A stretch of DNA of 64,000 nt. Source: Synaphobranchus kaupii (taxonomy: Eukaryota > Chordata > Actinopteri > Anguilliformes > Synaphobranchidae). Positions 1 to 11,808 of the stretch are shown piece by piece (position 1 is the stretch's first letter; each line of letters starts with the position of its first letter). Both the position numbers and the translations under genes were made by a program. Location: positions 23,965,381 to 24,029,380 of the forward strand of contig CM056389.1 in the NCBI GenBank assembly GCA_029718625.1, given 5' to 3'. The notes below the pieces were generated by a model. That model searched no databases. It saw only the letters and a program-made list of their open reading frames with translations, and was not told the origin of the DNA.

Positions 1-2
1 GC

Positions 3-873
3 GGCCCTCAGTTCACCGCTAGGTTCTGGCGCTCTTTTTGCACCTTACTAGGGGCGTCGGTCATGTCTGTCTTCCGGTTTCCACCTGGAGACTAATGGTC
101 AGACAGAGCGCACTAATCAGTCCCTGGAGAACACACTCCGATGCTTGGCCGCCTCCAAACCTACATCATGGAGTCGCCATCTCGCCTTGGCGGAAGTACG
201 CCCACCAACACGCTGCGCAACGCTTCCACAGGTCTCTCTCCCTTTGAAGCTCAGCTGGGGTATCAGCCTCCCTTATTTCCTGAGTTGGAGAGAAATGTGG
301 AGGTACCTTCAGCAGGGTCATTTGTTCCGAGGTGTCGAGCAGTCTGGAAGTCTGTGTGCGCGCTTCGCTCCTTCGTGCTTCAGCTAAACAGAAGGTCGCT
401 GCCGACAGGCGTCATCGTCCGGCTCCCTCTTATCGGGTTGGTCAACGAGTATGGCTAGCTACACGGGACCCTGCCTCTGCGAGTGGAGTCCCGCAAACTC
501 GCACCGCGATTCGTGGTCCTTTTAAAATAATCTGTAAAATTAACGCTGTCCACTGTGCGCCTTCAACTGCCATGCTCTATGCGCATCCACCCTACCTTCC
601 ACGTCTCCCGGTTGAAACCGGTGCTGGTTAGTGCTCTCGCCCCGGCCGACAAACCGCCACCTGCTCCCCGGTTCATGGAGGGGGGTCCGGTATATAACGT
701 TCGGCGTATTTTGGCAGAGAGGCGTGTGGGCAGAGGATTCCAGGTTTTAGTAGATTGGGAGGGTTATGGTCCTGAGGAGCGTTGCTGGGTCTCCTCCAAA
801 AACATCTTGGACCCTACACTTATTAGGGACTTCCTCAGAAACAGGGCTGAGGAATCGCCTGGGGTCGTTCCTT
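3..873 (+). pseudogene. Ty3/gypsy chromovirus pol 3' end: integrase core, C-terminal domain and chromodomain
   Basis: The window opens inside an integrase. Frame 3 begins with GPQFTARFWRSF, the block after the second catalytic Asp of gypsy integrases, and after a frame change the block ETNGQTER carries the expected catalytic Glu. The C-terminal integrase region (around 500-620) leads into a chromodomain at about 690-830, with the aromatic-rich stretch [14 protein letters not shown], and a stop at 871-873. Chromodomains on integrases are typical of chromoviruses and are thought to guide insertion towards modified chromatin. At least three frame changes and an internal stop break the reading frame, so this copy is dead. 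The chromodomain ORF itself (555-875) is still open. A polypurine tract and LTR follow directly, as expected for a 3' pol end. The minus-strand element at 33-39.7 kb is a relative: its integrase and LTR ends are similar. Confidence 0.85.
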
Positions 874-876
874 AGA

Positions 877-887
877 ATGGGGGGTCC
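877..887 (+). other. Polypurine tract of the gypsy element
   Basis: A purine-rich stretch ending GGGGGGTCC lies between the pol stop codon and the first TG of the LTR. This is the position where plus-strand DNA priming occurs in LTR retrotransposons. Confidence 0.65.
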
Positions 888-1546
888 TGTCATGGTTTCT
901 GCCAGCCTGCTGTTGTTTCTGCGGTCGTTCTTCTGTTTGATGACATCGGGGCAATCTATCGGATTTTTCCGCATCCGTTTCAGTGTTTGAATCTCGCCCG
1001 GCAATTATTCCTTTCACCTGTTTTGGATTTCCTGCGGGTTATAAATATCCTAGGACTTCCACATTTCCGACGCTTCGATATTGTCTTTGCTTTTGACTAT
1101 CGGAGTCGGTAAAGGATAGCGGTCTCTATGTTTCTGGTTGTTACTCGTCAGAACGTAGGTAGTCCGGTTTAAAGAGTTAGGGTAAAGATTTATTTTGTCT
1201 TTTTGTTTCCTTCTCTCTTTATCCTTTTATATTCCTTCTTTTTCTATTTTCGTTTCTTTCGCCCTTGTTACACGGGCTTTCTTTTATTTTTCTCTGACCT
1301 CTAGTTTTACGCCCCTTGTGTGAGTGCGTGAGGTTCCTTTGTTGTTTACTACTCGCGATTGCCGAGTTTGCCCTCTTTTTGGGGGTTGTTTTGTGTTGGC
1401 TTACGCCGGGAGCTTTTTATTCCCATTATTTTATTTCACATCCCCTGTTTACTGCGGAGCTGTCCGCTTAGTGGCATATTTCTAACGAGATACGCTTTCA
1501 GATTCCTTGATTGTGGCGTTCTCCGAACCGTTCACTCCCCCTTACA
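888..1546 (+). repeat. 3' LTR of gypsy chromovirus
   Basis: The LTR begins TGTCATGG right after the polypurine tract and ends CCCCCTTACA. A TATA-like TATAAAT lies near 1040. The last 30 bp (CTCCGAACCGTTCACTCCCC, then TTACA) match, in reverse complement, the outer edge of the LTRs at 33087 and 39474. The stretch around 1012-1060 (cacctgttttggatttcctg) also matches that LTR. The two elements are therefore related families. No internal 5' region follows, so only the 3' LTR is present. Confidence 0.75.
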
Positions 1547-1683
1547 AAAACAGGTGAAAGGAATAATTGCCGGGTGAGATTCAAACACCGAAACGGAGGC
1601 GGAAAAATCCGATAGATTGCCCCGATGTCGTCAAAAGAAAGAACGATCGCAGAAACAACAGCAGGCTGCTAGAAACCATGACA
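1547..1683 (-). repeat. Inverted copy of the first ~136 bp of the LTR
   Basis: This segment is the reverse complement of 888-1023 with roughly ten differences. It abuts the LTR 3' end at 1546 and finishes in the inverted LTR start (CCATGACA). Together the two arms flank about 520 bp. Confidence 0.8.
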
Positions 1684-3667
1684 GTAAGCTTGATCTACGA
1701 TGTGTCACTATTCAGAACAGTGAGATGCAGGCAGCAATTCTTCCCTCGCTGGCTCCGCCTACTTGCTATGTAATTTACACGCCCACTTGAAAACTTTCTA
1801 AAACGAGGGAAGTGGTAGAGGTATATGTCAAAATGATGTACGCCTCTACCGAATTTTCAACTTTATATTCAAATAATTTAGAATTTTTCTTGGGGCCAGC
1901 CACAAAGAAAGACTTAATTAGTTGCACCTTGATCTGTTTCAATAAGGTTAATGTTGTTTTTGGGTGGAATTCCCTTTTAAAATGTAAAAGTGGAGTTTCA
2001 TTAAGTATGGCGGTTATAAGAAAAACACAAGATAAAACATACAATCAACCATTTATAGAACCCAGCTCCAGGTCCTGTATGTTACCTGTCGCTAATCCAT
2101 AGCATGGGGATGCCTTCGTTACAAGGCAGAGACATAAAATACAAATATACGTAAAAACCCACACATACACACACAATGTGACATTAGCAGGTATGTATTT
2201 ATTTACTTTTGTTAAATGCTTGCATCTTGTAGTTTTTATTAGACCTTGAAAATCAGATTTTCCAAATACTTCTGAAACGTCTGATATTACACCATTTCCA
2301 CAACAAACATGTCGACCCACGTGTTTCACAGAAATGAAATAAGCCACATTCTAAAGTGATGCTGCAGAAGAAAAGGTCAAACAATTAAGTTTACATTTTT
2401 TAAACTTACTTATTTAGAAAGAAAAACACCCCAGCTTCAATCCTGATGCAACATTTTGTATCATTTCATTTTACACTCTTGTCCAAGACCTGGGTGTTGT
2501 TTATTCATCAAGGCTTTGGGTCCAATTGCCACAAAGGGGGTGGGTGGGGGGTATTGTGTACCTAATTAACAGTCACTTTCATACTTGGACCTAATTAACT
2601 GTCACTTTCCCACTTGGACACAAACTGGCCCAGTGCATCCTGAGGATAGGGAAAAAAACCTTATGGGGGACCAATTAACTGCTTTCCCCTGGAGTGTGAT
2701 ACTCACAGGGACGAAAGCAAAGTCATGAGACTGTTTTATGAAATATGTTTTATTTAAATCTTTCCTTTTGCATTTTCTCTTTTCGTTTGGAGATTTTTTT
2801 TGTTGAAAACTTAAAACTGCAGGGCAGTGGCGCAGACCCTAATTCACACTGTATTATTCACATGGGGCTAATCTGCTATAAGGACCCTGTGTCTATAAGG
2901 GACCCCCACCCACCATCACACAACTACAACAAGCCCAACACTATGAAATTGTCATAAATGCACAATAGAGTATTATATTTGAAGAATATCAATATGGTTG
3001 TGAGGAGGAATATCGCCAAGACGTTCTTAGAATGTAATATCAGTGGAATCCATTCCAAGTTACTGGTAACACCAATTTCCTTGTGATTTTAAGGAATGTT
3101 AAATTAATTACATTAAAGATCAAACACACAGAGATTTACACTAACTTTCAGGGAACGTTCTGGGAACCAAAAATGATTTGCTGTACATCTAGCACCGAAG
3201 GGTCACAACACAAATCAATTTGAAGGGGATAAAGCATAAAACTCAGTCTTCAAGGAGTTTTCTCCTTCTCCTGAGGGTGTAAGAACACAAAAATGATTAC
3301 CCAAATCTCTTGGGTCCCCACTGGCTGTAGGCTTCGGCCTGCCCCCCCCCCCCCCCCCCCACCCCCTTCCTTCCTTCTCCGATTTCACACAATGAGCCTT
3401 TTACACCTGCTCCCCCAGGGACTTAACTGCCAACACATGGCAAGGAGAGGAAGAGAGAAGAAAGAGAGAGATTATCATTGCTTAGCGGTAATAAAATACC
3501 TGTGTCTAACAAAATTAAACACCTGTTATCTTTGTAATGCACCATTTGAAGTTGGATCAGTAGTTGGGACTCTTGAGGTTTCAATCCTAATCCAAACTTG
3601 TGTGTTTAAGAAGAAAAATTAATTATTGAATGTTTTCTGTAGCAACTTACACACTTTGCTTTTCAAT
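1684..3667. other. No gene seen; short tandem repeat and C run
   Basis: No supported coding region. It contains two tandem 29-bp units at 2560-2588 and 2589-2617 (each starting acctaattaac) and a 19-base C run at 3342-3360. The short ORFs here show no recognisable motif. Confidence 0.5.
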
Positions 3668-3772
3668 ATACAGGTATACAGCTGGATATTTACTGAAGAG
3701 ATCTAGGTTGAGTGCCTTGCTGAAGGGGACAACAGCATTGCCCCCACTACCTGGGAATCAAACCTGCAATGT
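3668..3772 (-). repeat. V-SINE fragment (central domain)
   Basis: Reverse-complement match to the conserved central part of the SINEs at 4224 and 41111: the 'cagctggatatttactgaag' side, the 'ccttgctgaagggga' block and a decayed B-box region (gggaatcaaacc). Head and tail are missing. Confidence 0.6.
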
Positions 3773-4223
3773 CTAGGCCTTTTCACAGTGCACTGTAGTT
3801 AGCCTGGGCTAGCTCATCCTGTGTTCACACAAGCATTTATTAACCCTGGGCAAAGCGTTAGCCCTGGGTCGAGGATTGACACTTTGTACTCCTAAGCCAT
3901 GTCCGTTAGACATTATTTCATTGGACAGTGAAAATTCTACGCATTGCCACCATGGTTGCCGCTGACCCCATTTCACACTGGCAATTTTGCCAACGTGTTT
4001 GGGGGGGCTAACCCCCGAAAAGATGGTGCTAACCCTGCCCCCTCGCAATGTTATGTACATCCATGACAGTGCTACGGTGTTCCTGCGGAAGTAGACTGCC
4101 CTGCCCTGAATTTTAGGCTGTAAGGTCTAGATGGCCGATGCCAGAGAGCTCCTGAGAGCAAGTAAGACATTCTGAAAGGAGAAATGCTAATGTCATCATT
4201 ATGGTTAATTTGTAGAGGGGATA

Positions 4224-4446
4224 GGGATGGCAGTTTAGTATAATGGTTAAGGAACTGGCCTTGTAACCTAAAGCAGTACAGTGCAGTTGTACCCTTGAGC
4301 AAGGTACTTAACCTGCATTTCTTCAGTATATATCCAGCTGTATAAATGGACACTATGTAAAAGAAATGTAAAAAATCTTTTTAAAAGCTGTCTTAGTCAC
4401 TCAGGATAAGAATGTATGCTAAATGCCCAGAATGTAACGTAATGTT
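4224..4446 (+). repeat. V-SINE, tRNA-derived, B box deleted
   Basis: The head has an A-box-like TAGTATAATGG at 4236-4246. The segment that should carry the B box is missing or scrambled. The central domain (acccttgagcaaggtactta, then tatccagctgtataaatgga) is nearly the same as in the SINE at 41111, and the 3' end keeps a decayed form of the LINE-like tail (ggataagaatgtatgctaaatg). V-SINEs are known as vertebrate SINEs with a tRNA head, a conserved centre and a LINE-derived tail. This copy is old and probably not transcribable. Confidence 0.75.
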
Positions 4447-6053
4447 CTGTTCCAGTCAGAAACAATGTGAAATTTAAATTAAAATGAAGGAAGAAAGAAG
4501 GGGGGGAAAATATTAATTTATTCATATTTGGTGGGTGAAGACATGCACATGGTGCAATTGGTTTAATGGGATTACTTAATGGGCCCTTGACCATAAAAAG
4601 GTCAAATGTAACATATAATACGTTGTTTCAGCTGGAGATGCTTATAACAGGAGACAATGCTTGTGATAGGAAATGAGATTCCTTGATGATGCAACTTACA
4701 GGAGGATCAACAAATATCCAGAGGTGCCATTATCAACACACTTCATTAGCAAAAATGGTGTTGTGACTAATAAACATTAATTGGCTTGTGGATTGCCTGA
4801 GTCTCTGCAGGTTAATTACAACCTGCCACTGTTAGTTTGACGTTCCTTTAAAAAACAACACACAATGGAGCTTGTTAATAACAAACCCACTCCCCATCTC
4901 CCAGCTGACTGAGGCAGACACGCTGGTGACCTCCTCAGACATTAAATTACTATTGTTAGTGTACCTAACAGACATAATTATCTTGCGTCATTTCCAATGT
5001 TTCTTTCCCTCCCTTTTTGACAGGGCCGTTAATTCAGTAAATGAGGCAAATCCCATTTTCAAAAGTGCAACAGCTGTGCTTAACGTACAGAATTCAAAGC
5101 TATGTTCTCCCTTACAGAAATTGAATATATGACAATATATCAGGTATATTTGGCTTTTTTGGAAATAGTGATTGATATATTTCACAGCCAATAAATTTTG
5201 GATAATATGTAATTGTTATATTTTCATTAAGTAAACAAGCCTGTCCTTTTGCTAATATTTCTTCACATTGTTTATTTGCATTAATTATACGGGAACACCT
5301 GACCCCCGCCAATCCTTCAACTAAAGTGGAAAGTTTTCAAACAAAAGGTTTGAGAAAGTCCTAATGACACAGAAGTAATGAGGACGTTTTCATCGGATCG
5401 GTCTCTCTGATTATCAATCCCAATGGCAACCCGTAATTAGCCTGCAGTGAACCCGCAAAGCTGGTCAGATTTAACACAGTCAATCAAATGAGGAATAAGA
5501 CAATGGCTGCATAAACCATTACACCAAATGTGCGATATAAAATAAATATAACGTCATAAAATAAATATAGCATAATAAAATAAATATAACGTAATAAAAT
5601 AAATATACCATAAATAAAAGTACCAAACAATATTTTGAAATATGAACCACAAGGATTTTGAATCAAGGAGTGCATTATACATTCACATCAAACTTTATAT
5701 GCTTGTATAAATTTGTATAGTATCCCCATATAAGTTATGTACAGATATTGCACATCCTGACTAAATAAAACTTGACTTATAATGTTAAAAGATTAGCAGA
5801 TTAATTGTTAGTTTTGGCCCTATGTAAGCATGAGCGTGGAATTAGATTTGGGGGGAAAGTGTGATGCTATGGAGGACTATAAATAAATGAATAAATAACT
5901 AACTGAATACATACTTACTAAATGCATAAATAAATAAAGGTGCATGCAAATAATAATTAAAAAAATACATGGAAATAAATAAGAAGATTAAGATTATTAA
6001 AAAAATAAAGTGATTTAAAAAAATATTAAATGACCAAAGAAAAAAGAAAAAGG
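4447..6053. other. AT-rich DNA, no gene seen
   Basis: No supported coding region. It includes a 19-bp AT-rich tandem repeat at 5537-5612 (listed separately) and an AT-rich simple stretch at 5880-6053 dominated by 'aaataaat'. Confidence 0.5.
5537..5612. repeat. 19-bp tandem repeat, 4 units
   Basis: Four head-to-tail units start at 5537, 5556, 5575 and 5594. Each begins ataaaataaatata and differs only in the last few bases. Confidence 0.85.
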
Positions 6054-6078
6054 TTATATATATATATATATATATATA
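6054..6078. repeat. (TA)n microsatellite, target of a Tc1 insertion
   Basis: An alternating TA run ends directly at the Tc1 end starting at 6079. Tc1/mariner elements insert at TA. Confidence 0.8.
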
Positions 6079-6299
6079 CAGTGCCCTCCCACTATTATTG
6101 GCACCCCTGGTAAAGATGAGTAAAACGTGTTATAAAAAATTCACCGTTTGGTGAATTAGCTTAATGTCACACTGAAAAAATGAAAAGAAATCCAACCTTT
6201 AATTGAAGCACATTTATTATCAGAAAAAAAAATCCCTCATCAAGAAATAATTATTTTTAACAAAACCACATGTGCCACAATTATTGGCACCCCTGCATT
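6079..6299 (+). mobile_element. Left IR/DR end of a Tc1-like transposon ('attattggcacccctg' family)
   Basis: The outer repeat CAGTGCCCTCCCACTATTAT begins after TA. An inner direct repeat, ttattggcacccctg, sits about 200 bp inside (near 6280-6296). Paired direct repeats inside each terminus are the IR/DR layout of Sleeping-Beauty-type Tc1 elements. No transposase and no right end follow: the sequence passes straight into a different Tc1 end at 6302. Confidence 0.7.
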
Positions 6300-6301
6300 T
6301 A

Positions 6302-6900
6302 CAGTTGAAGTCAGAAGTTTACATACACTTAGGTTGAAGTCATTAAAACTTATTTTTAAACACTCCACAGATTTCATGTTAGCAAACTATAGTGTTGGCA
6401 AATCAGTTAGGACATCTACTTTGTGCATGACACAAGTAATTTTTCCAACAATCTTTTACAGACAGATTATTTCACTTTTAATTCACTATATCACAATTCC
6501 AGTGGGTCAGAAGTTTACATACACTAAGTTGACTGTGCCTTTTTAAAAATATTTTTAATATTTGGTCACATATCCTTTGCATGCCATGACTTCCTGATGT
6601 CTGTGACCCAACAACATCAAAAGACTCTTGATAATTTTTGGTACCCTTACAAGCTATACTATAATGTCTCTGCAATTGAATGGATCTCTATGGGAATTGG
6701 GTGGGACTAGATTTAGCTGTAAATTATGCTGGAACAGTATGGGATACATGATTGGTAAAATGGCTGTAAGTCATCAAGGGTCTGAGGTATCAGCCAGATA
6801 TGCAGTAGATATGGATGGATCACTTTAAGGGTTGTTTCTCCTGACAAATTTTCCTATTGAACTCAATGGAAAAATAAGTCAGGAGAAGAAACCCTTAAAG
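6302..6900 (+). mobile_element. Sleeping-Beauty-like Tc1 left end plus half of a palindromic core
   Basis: The IR/DR end starts CAGTTGAAGTCAGAAGTTTA at 6302 after TA. The inner direct repeat (gtcagaagtttacatacact) is near 6507-6526. From about 6616 the sequence is the same core as in the palindromic elements at 21463, 24793, 29227 and 55371, including the central hairpin (ctttaaggg ... cccttaaag). It stops at 6900, right after the hairpin, and a DIRS fragment begins. The right arm and right terminus are missing. No transposase is encoded. Confidence 0.8.
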
Positions 6901-7505
6901 TAGCTGGCAAAATTGACCTGTTACCCTGATTCCGGCATGACGGTCCCACCTGGGGTGCAGCGACTTGAAGCGACCAGCGTTGAAGTGGCCTGGCTGTCAG
7001 GAGTCCTAGAGGCACGACTGCTGAGGCAGCTGAAATTAGGCCCATAAACCTCTGAAAGTCCTCATTTTGAGGAACTGATTCACTCGGAACTGAGATACCG
7101 CGTTGAGCACAGTGATTATGCGACGGGGCGTCAGTGCCGCTTTTTTGAATCGAGCAGCAGACCGATGTATTCGATTGACTGTATCGGAATCAGCTGGCTC
7201 TTGCCGTAATTGAAGTTGATGCCCACCTTGCAACATGTTCCAACGTCTCGGCAGTGTGTGTGAGCGCCATACCGTACGATTGTGCACATATCAGCCAATC
7301 GTCAAGGTATGGTATGATTCTCAGCCCCCTCAGCCTGAGTGACGATAGAACCATGCTCATGCAGCGAGTAAGTACACGTGGGGCTAGAGACAAACCGAAC
7401 GGGAGGTCATTGAACTCGTATGCCTGACCTCGGAATAGAAATCGTTGGACCGATGATGCTCCACTCCGACAGGGATGTGGAAGTATGCATCTTTTAAATC
7501 CAAAT
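6901..7505 (-). pseudogene. DIRS-type retrotransposon reverse transcriptase / RNase H fragment
   Basis: Minus-strand frames together carry DLKDAYFHIP-like sequence (near 7480), then SLAPRVLTRCMSMVLSSLRL and the catalytic block IIPYLDDWLI at about 7296-7325. Downstream of that lies a segment with LKMRTF and SAASAVVPLGLL. The YLDDW block with a following LGL/IPLGL motif is characteristic of DIRS1-like elements rather than of gypsy or LINEs. DIRS elements use a tyrosine recombinase instead of an integrase; none is visible here. Several frame changes break the coding sequence. The fragment abuts a truncated Tc1 core at 6900 and AT-rich sequence at about 7505. Confidence 0.7.
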
Positions 7506-7881
7506 ATATAAAAATAGATAAATTAAAAATAAATAAATAAACGTAAATATTGTTGCATCTAACAACACTATAAAAAAAAACAATCAGTGGTTATGGTAAC
7601 CGTAAAATGAAATGAACACTAACACGAAAAATCTAATAAAGTATGTGATTTATGGGCTTCTAAAATGCACTTAACAGTCTAAGACTGGTCTGGAGTAATC
7701 GTTAATCTACGAGCGTATCAAAGAGCGTCTTAAGTTAAGATGCTTTTGGGAAACGCACCCAACGTTCAAGAAGCTTCGTACGAAGGGTTTTACGACGTCT
7801 TAGCCTTAAGATGCTTTTGGGAAACGCACCCCTGGTAATTTTTAAAGAAGGGCTTTGTAAATTAACTGAAACCAGTGCTGC
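7506..7881. repeat. AT-rich stretch and a direct repeat of 26 bp
   Basis: After an AT-rich stretch, the 26-bp sequence TTAAGATGCTTTTGGGAAAC (then gcaccc) occurs at 7735-7760 and again at 7806-7831, same orientation. The segment between them has gaagcttcgtacgaagg. This looks like the end motif of a MITE, but no complete element could be bounded. Confidence 0.5.
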
Positions 7882-7883
7882 TA

Positions 7884-8423
7884 CACTGCCTGGCCAAAAA
7901 AAAAGTCGCCGTTGCACCCGTCATGCATAGTGCCCACTGTACAAACCTCTGGAGGCAGTGTTATGATCTGGGGTTACTTCAATTGGTCAGGTCTAGGCTC
8001 AGCAACGTGATGCAGCAATAAAAGGGTCAGCTGAGTACCTGAATGCACTGAATGACCAGGTTATCCCATCAATGGGCATATTCCAGGACGACAATGCCAA
8101 GATTCATAGGGCTCAAATTGTGAAAGAGTGGTTCAGGGAGCATGAGGAATCATTTTCACACATGAATTGGCCACCAGAGTCCTGACCTTAACCCCATTGA
8201 AAGTCTTTGGGATGTGCTGGGGAAGACTTTACGTAGTGGTTCGACTCTCCCGTCGTCAATACAAGATCTTGGCCAAAAATTAATGCAACTCTGGATGGAA
8301 ATAAATGTTGTGACATTGCATAAGGTTGTCAAAACAATGCCGCAAACGAATGCGCGCCGTAATCAAAGCTAAAGGTGGTCCAACAAAATATTAGTGTGCG
8401 ACTTTTTTTTTGGCCAGGCAGTG
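7884..8423 (+). mobile_element. Deleted Tc1/mariner transposon with transposase relic
   Basis: Perfect terminal inverted repeats of 26 bp (outer part CACTGCCTGGCCAAAAAAAA at the left, its reverse complement at the right) are flanked by TA on both sides (7882-7883 and 8424-8425). Inside is the C-terminal half of a Tc1-like transposase in broken frames. Visible are the PPEGSVMIWGYF block, a segment around 'caggacgacaatgccaag', and the area of 'ccacca..gtcctgaccttaaccccattga' that encodes the usual SPDLNPIE motif in altered form. Stops and frame changes exclude function. The N-terminal DNA-binding half is missing, giving 540 bp instead of the usual 1.2-1.6 kb. Confidence 0.85.
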
Positions 8424-8425
8424 TA

Positions 8426-10929
8426 TCTCCTTAGTGAAAGAGAGGGCCAGCCAACATTTTTATAACGGATACAATGATGTGTGCCATACTTATTACCAGT
8501 CATAAATCTAATAGCCGTAGACCACATCTAAGAACCAATGTCTGTAAATGACATCACCTCAGGATTTGCACGGGGAAGCAAAACTCAGTTTCTATACAGG
8601 AAGCAGTCATTGTTCGTCAAGAATAGATGAATAAAAGCTGTTGAGCAATGGTAAATTGAATTATCGGTAATTAATTATTATTATTATTATTTATTTTTTT
8701 TGTAATGCATTTTCATTATTTCAGAAATGAAGAAGGACCAACGCCACCAATTATCGGTTATTTAATCATTGTTTCAGTGTTTTAAATGAGAATGTTTTCC
8801 TGAAAAAAATGATGCAAGTAAATTTTCAGGCAGTGCAACACAAACGCATGCTACTAACAGCCAGTCGTTTAAATTAATAATGGCGGTTTTTAAATACCAT
8901 TTTAATGGAATTAAATTTAACAGTTCTCGATTTAACCAAGACAGTAATTTTAGATAGACAATAACACATATTTATAATTTGTATTCAATGCAATAAAATA
9001 TTTTATGTGTATGCTTTGTGTAAAAGAACTGGCCAGTTGCAGATGCATGGTGAAAGACATGGATGAAGTAGGCTATAAAGATTTGTGAACTTCAATTTGT
9101 GAACTATGGATTTGGACATATAAATAGTAGCATATTCATTGGTGTCGAAGTGAGTGGACAAAATGTACTTTAGACCATTTTAAATGTATTGTCCTTTTAT
9201 TGTTATGCCCAAAAGCCTGGGCCCTAGCTTTTACATCCCTTGTGGTAATAAGAACAATACAGGATATACGTAGGCCTACAGAACATATGCGGTGGAATGT
9301 GAAATCATTTTGCCATTAGACTATTTTCCAAGATATGAGAACAGCAAAAAATAAGTATTTTTAGGTTAACCACCAATTTAACCATTACATCAGATCAGAT
9401 ATTTGGATTCAAAAGCATTATTTATACTGTGTTCAAAACACCAGCCTAACTAACACTTCATGTCTCAGCTATTCTACCTGAATCAGCCAATTTGTCCTTG
9501 TAGAGAACAATTTGACACCTGCGTAACAAGAAACTAATTCCCAAATCTGGTCCGAATTCAGGTCTGACTCTCTTCTGCAGCTTAGTGTAAACAAAGGTGT
9601 CAACCTCTGGAGAGAGCTGCCCTTATTTTCACGTCTGCAAAACTGTATGAATTCACCAAAAACTGTATAGAGCATTATCTATTAAAATCATTAGCCACCA
9701 CAGTTATTTGTCTGATTCACGTTTATTTGATATATTCCCGTATTTAGCTTTTCACATAATAATGACTGTGTACATAGAACATTCAGGAAGGTGCTCATTT
9801 TTAAACAGTTTTAATTTGGATAGTGACAGTTAACGTTATTAAAGACTGCTTTTACTTCGTAACTTCGCTAAATTGAGTCATAGCCACCACATTAAAACGT
9901 CACAGAACATTATCTAATAGAATAGAATAGAACAGAATAACTTTTATTTTCCTTTTCGGGAACTTCAGTTGTAACCACCAGCAGCAACAAAAAAGACATA
10001 AACAGTGGGGCAGACCCACAACACACAAACAAACACACCAAATAAAGACATACAATATCAAATTAAGTGAATTAAATTTGAATTGGAATACAGCCATTTC
10101 GGTCAAAATTGCATAAACATGAACACTGTCCAGTCATAACCATTTAACTCTTCACTAGGTTAACTAACGTTAGATAGATATATAGATCTTGACTTGTGGG
10201 ATACTGCGTCTTTGTTGTTTGTTTCATAAAGTGTATTTTTAGATCATAGTCTTGCTTTCCCCATGGGCTCAGAAATCGAGAGGATAGCAGAGAGAGGGAG
10301 AAAGAAATGTGATTGCTGCGATTAAAGTAATTATGTTGGAAAACGTTTGGAAAAAAAACTTATTAGAGTAGATTTCCCGTATCATAACCTTATACGCCCG
10401 CATACCTTTGAAAAGGTGGAAAACCCACATTACATACGGGCAAACCGTAGCCTATGGGTTGACACCTTTGTGTACATGGCAGACTTCCTCAGTAGTCTAC
10501 ACTGGTACTGTATTTAGCTTCAAGGCAAAGATTGTTAATAACTTCATATTCACTTTGGTCTGTAACAAAAAAGCTGGCAATGGATCAATTTTCACGAACA
10601 ACATTGGCATACTGCTGCCATGTTTTAACATTTTGATGTGTTCGTTTATATTGCTAAATCCACCATGCGTGATGGAAATATCGGACCTGCACTATTCACA
10701 ATATACATAAAACCCATTTATGCAGGACTTTAACATAATTGCAACACACTGTTACATATGTTATGTATGGTCTGCATGTGGCTCAGTCTGTAATCTGTAA
10801 ATAATAATCAGTGCTATCTGATGCTCAGTTGTATAACGTTTCATGGGGGCTCTTGCTCGTGTTCCCAATAAGTATGTAATTGATTCCCGGAGCCTATCAA
10901 GGGGCTAGTATTAGTAACTGGAGCACAGA
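8426..10929. other. No gene seen; one decayed LINE tail
   Basis: AT-rich DNA without a supported coding region. At about 9912-10060 a run of 'aatagaatagaa' units followed by acttttatt resembles the 3' tail of a LINE on the minus strand, truncated after a short distance. The rest is unassigned. Confidence 0.4.
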
Positions 10930-11092
10930 AGAATTAATCAATCATTCAATCAAACTGTATTTATATAGCATATTTTACAGAGGATATGTCACAATATTCT
11001 TCACAGTTTACCCTGGCCATGTTCCACAAAGCAAGCCAGAGGTGATAGTGACAGCAAAAAACTCCCTAGCCTGCAGGAAGAAACCTTTGAAG
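10930..11092 (-). repeat. L2 LINE 3' UTR fragment, split by a hAT insertion
   Basis: The sequence from aatcaatcattcaatcaaac through atttatatagc and the block aaaaaactccctag...aggaagaaacc matches the 3' UTR of the complete L2 at 44191-44385, in the same orientation. The match resumes after the hAT element at 15691-15725 (taatcagactcaa versus aaccagactcaat). The L2 copy is therefore older than the hAT. Confidence 0.75.
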
Positions 11093-11808
11093 CAGGGCCG
11101 GATCTAGGGGGGGGGGCCAGAGGGGACCATGCCCCCCCAAATTTTTGCTGTGCCCCCCCAAGACTTTGACCATTGACTTAAAATAATCAATTGCTTTGAT
11201 CGATCCCTAGAAAAAATCCAAGTTATTATTTATTTATTTTTAACCAATATTTTGCATTCTTTCTCAGTTCAGGAGACTTAGCCAATCATAATGTTCTATT
11301 CAAAATATCAAAAAACAACAACTTGGCAATGTATTTCTGATTGGTTGGTTTGGCAGTTTAAAACTGGGCGACGGACCGATCTGCTGTCACTCTCTACATT
11401 TGTCGGTGTTTGTCTGTCACTTGAAGAGGTTAACGTTTGCCCACAGCAAAAATAAATAAAAATAATATAGGTCTAAAAGTTATTCTGTTTATAATTAAGC
11501 CTGTGTATTTTGAGTCTTGTCTTGTTGTTTCATTTTAGTGGTTTAGTGTTATTACTGTCTGAGGGGCTTAGTGGTGGTGGTTTTACGCAACGTTAGCTAG
11601 CTAGCTACAGTACTAGTTTGCGTTAGACTAGCTAACCTAGCTAGGTAACGTTAACTGTTAGCTAGCTAATTGTCACCGTTATAGCTAAAGCTAACTAACG
11701 GTTAGGTCGCTCATGTGTTTTTCTTTCTTATTCTCTGTGCTCCACGGTTCTTCTTTCCTTTCGGTGACAGTTACCCTACTTGCTTATACGGTATTAGCCT
11801 AAATCATT

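Noticed and set aside
9912..10060. Short LINE on the minus strand
   Set aside because: Only a tail-like repeat is visible; no coding motif, so it was noted but not called as an element.
11590..11700. TAGC-rich stretch as a regulatory repeat
   Set aside because: Similar 'gctagctaac' stretches occur near 17930 and 48780 in DNA-transposon or unassigned contexts; simple sequence bias is enough.
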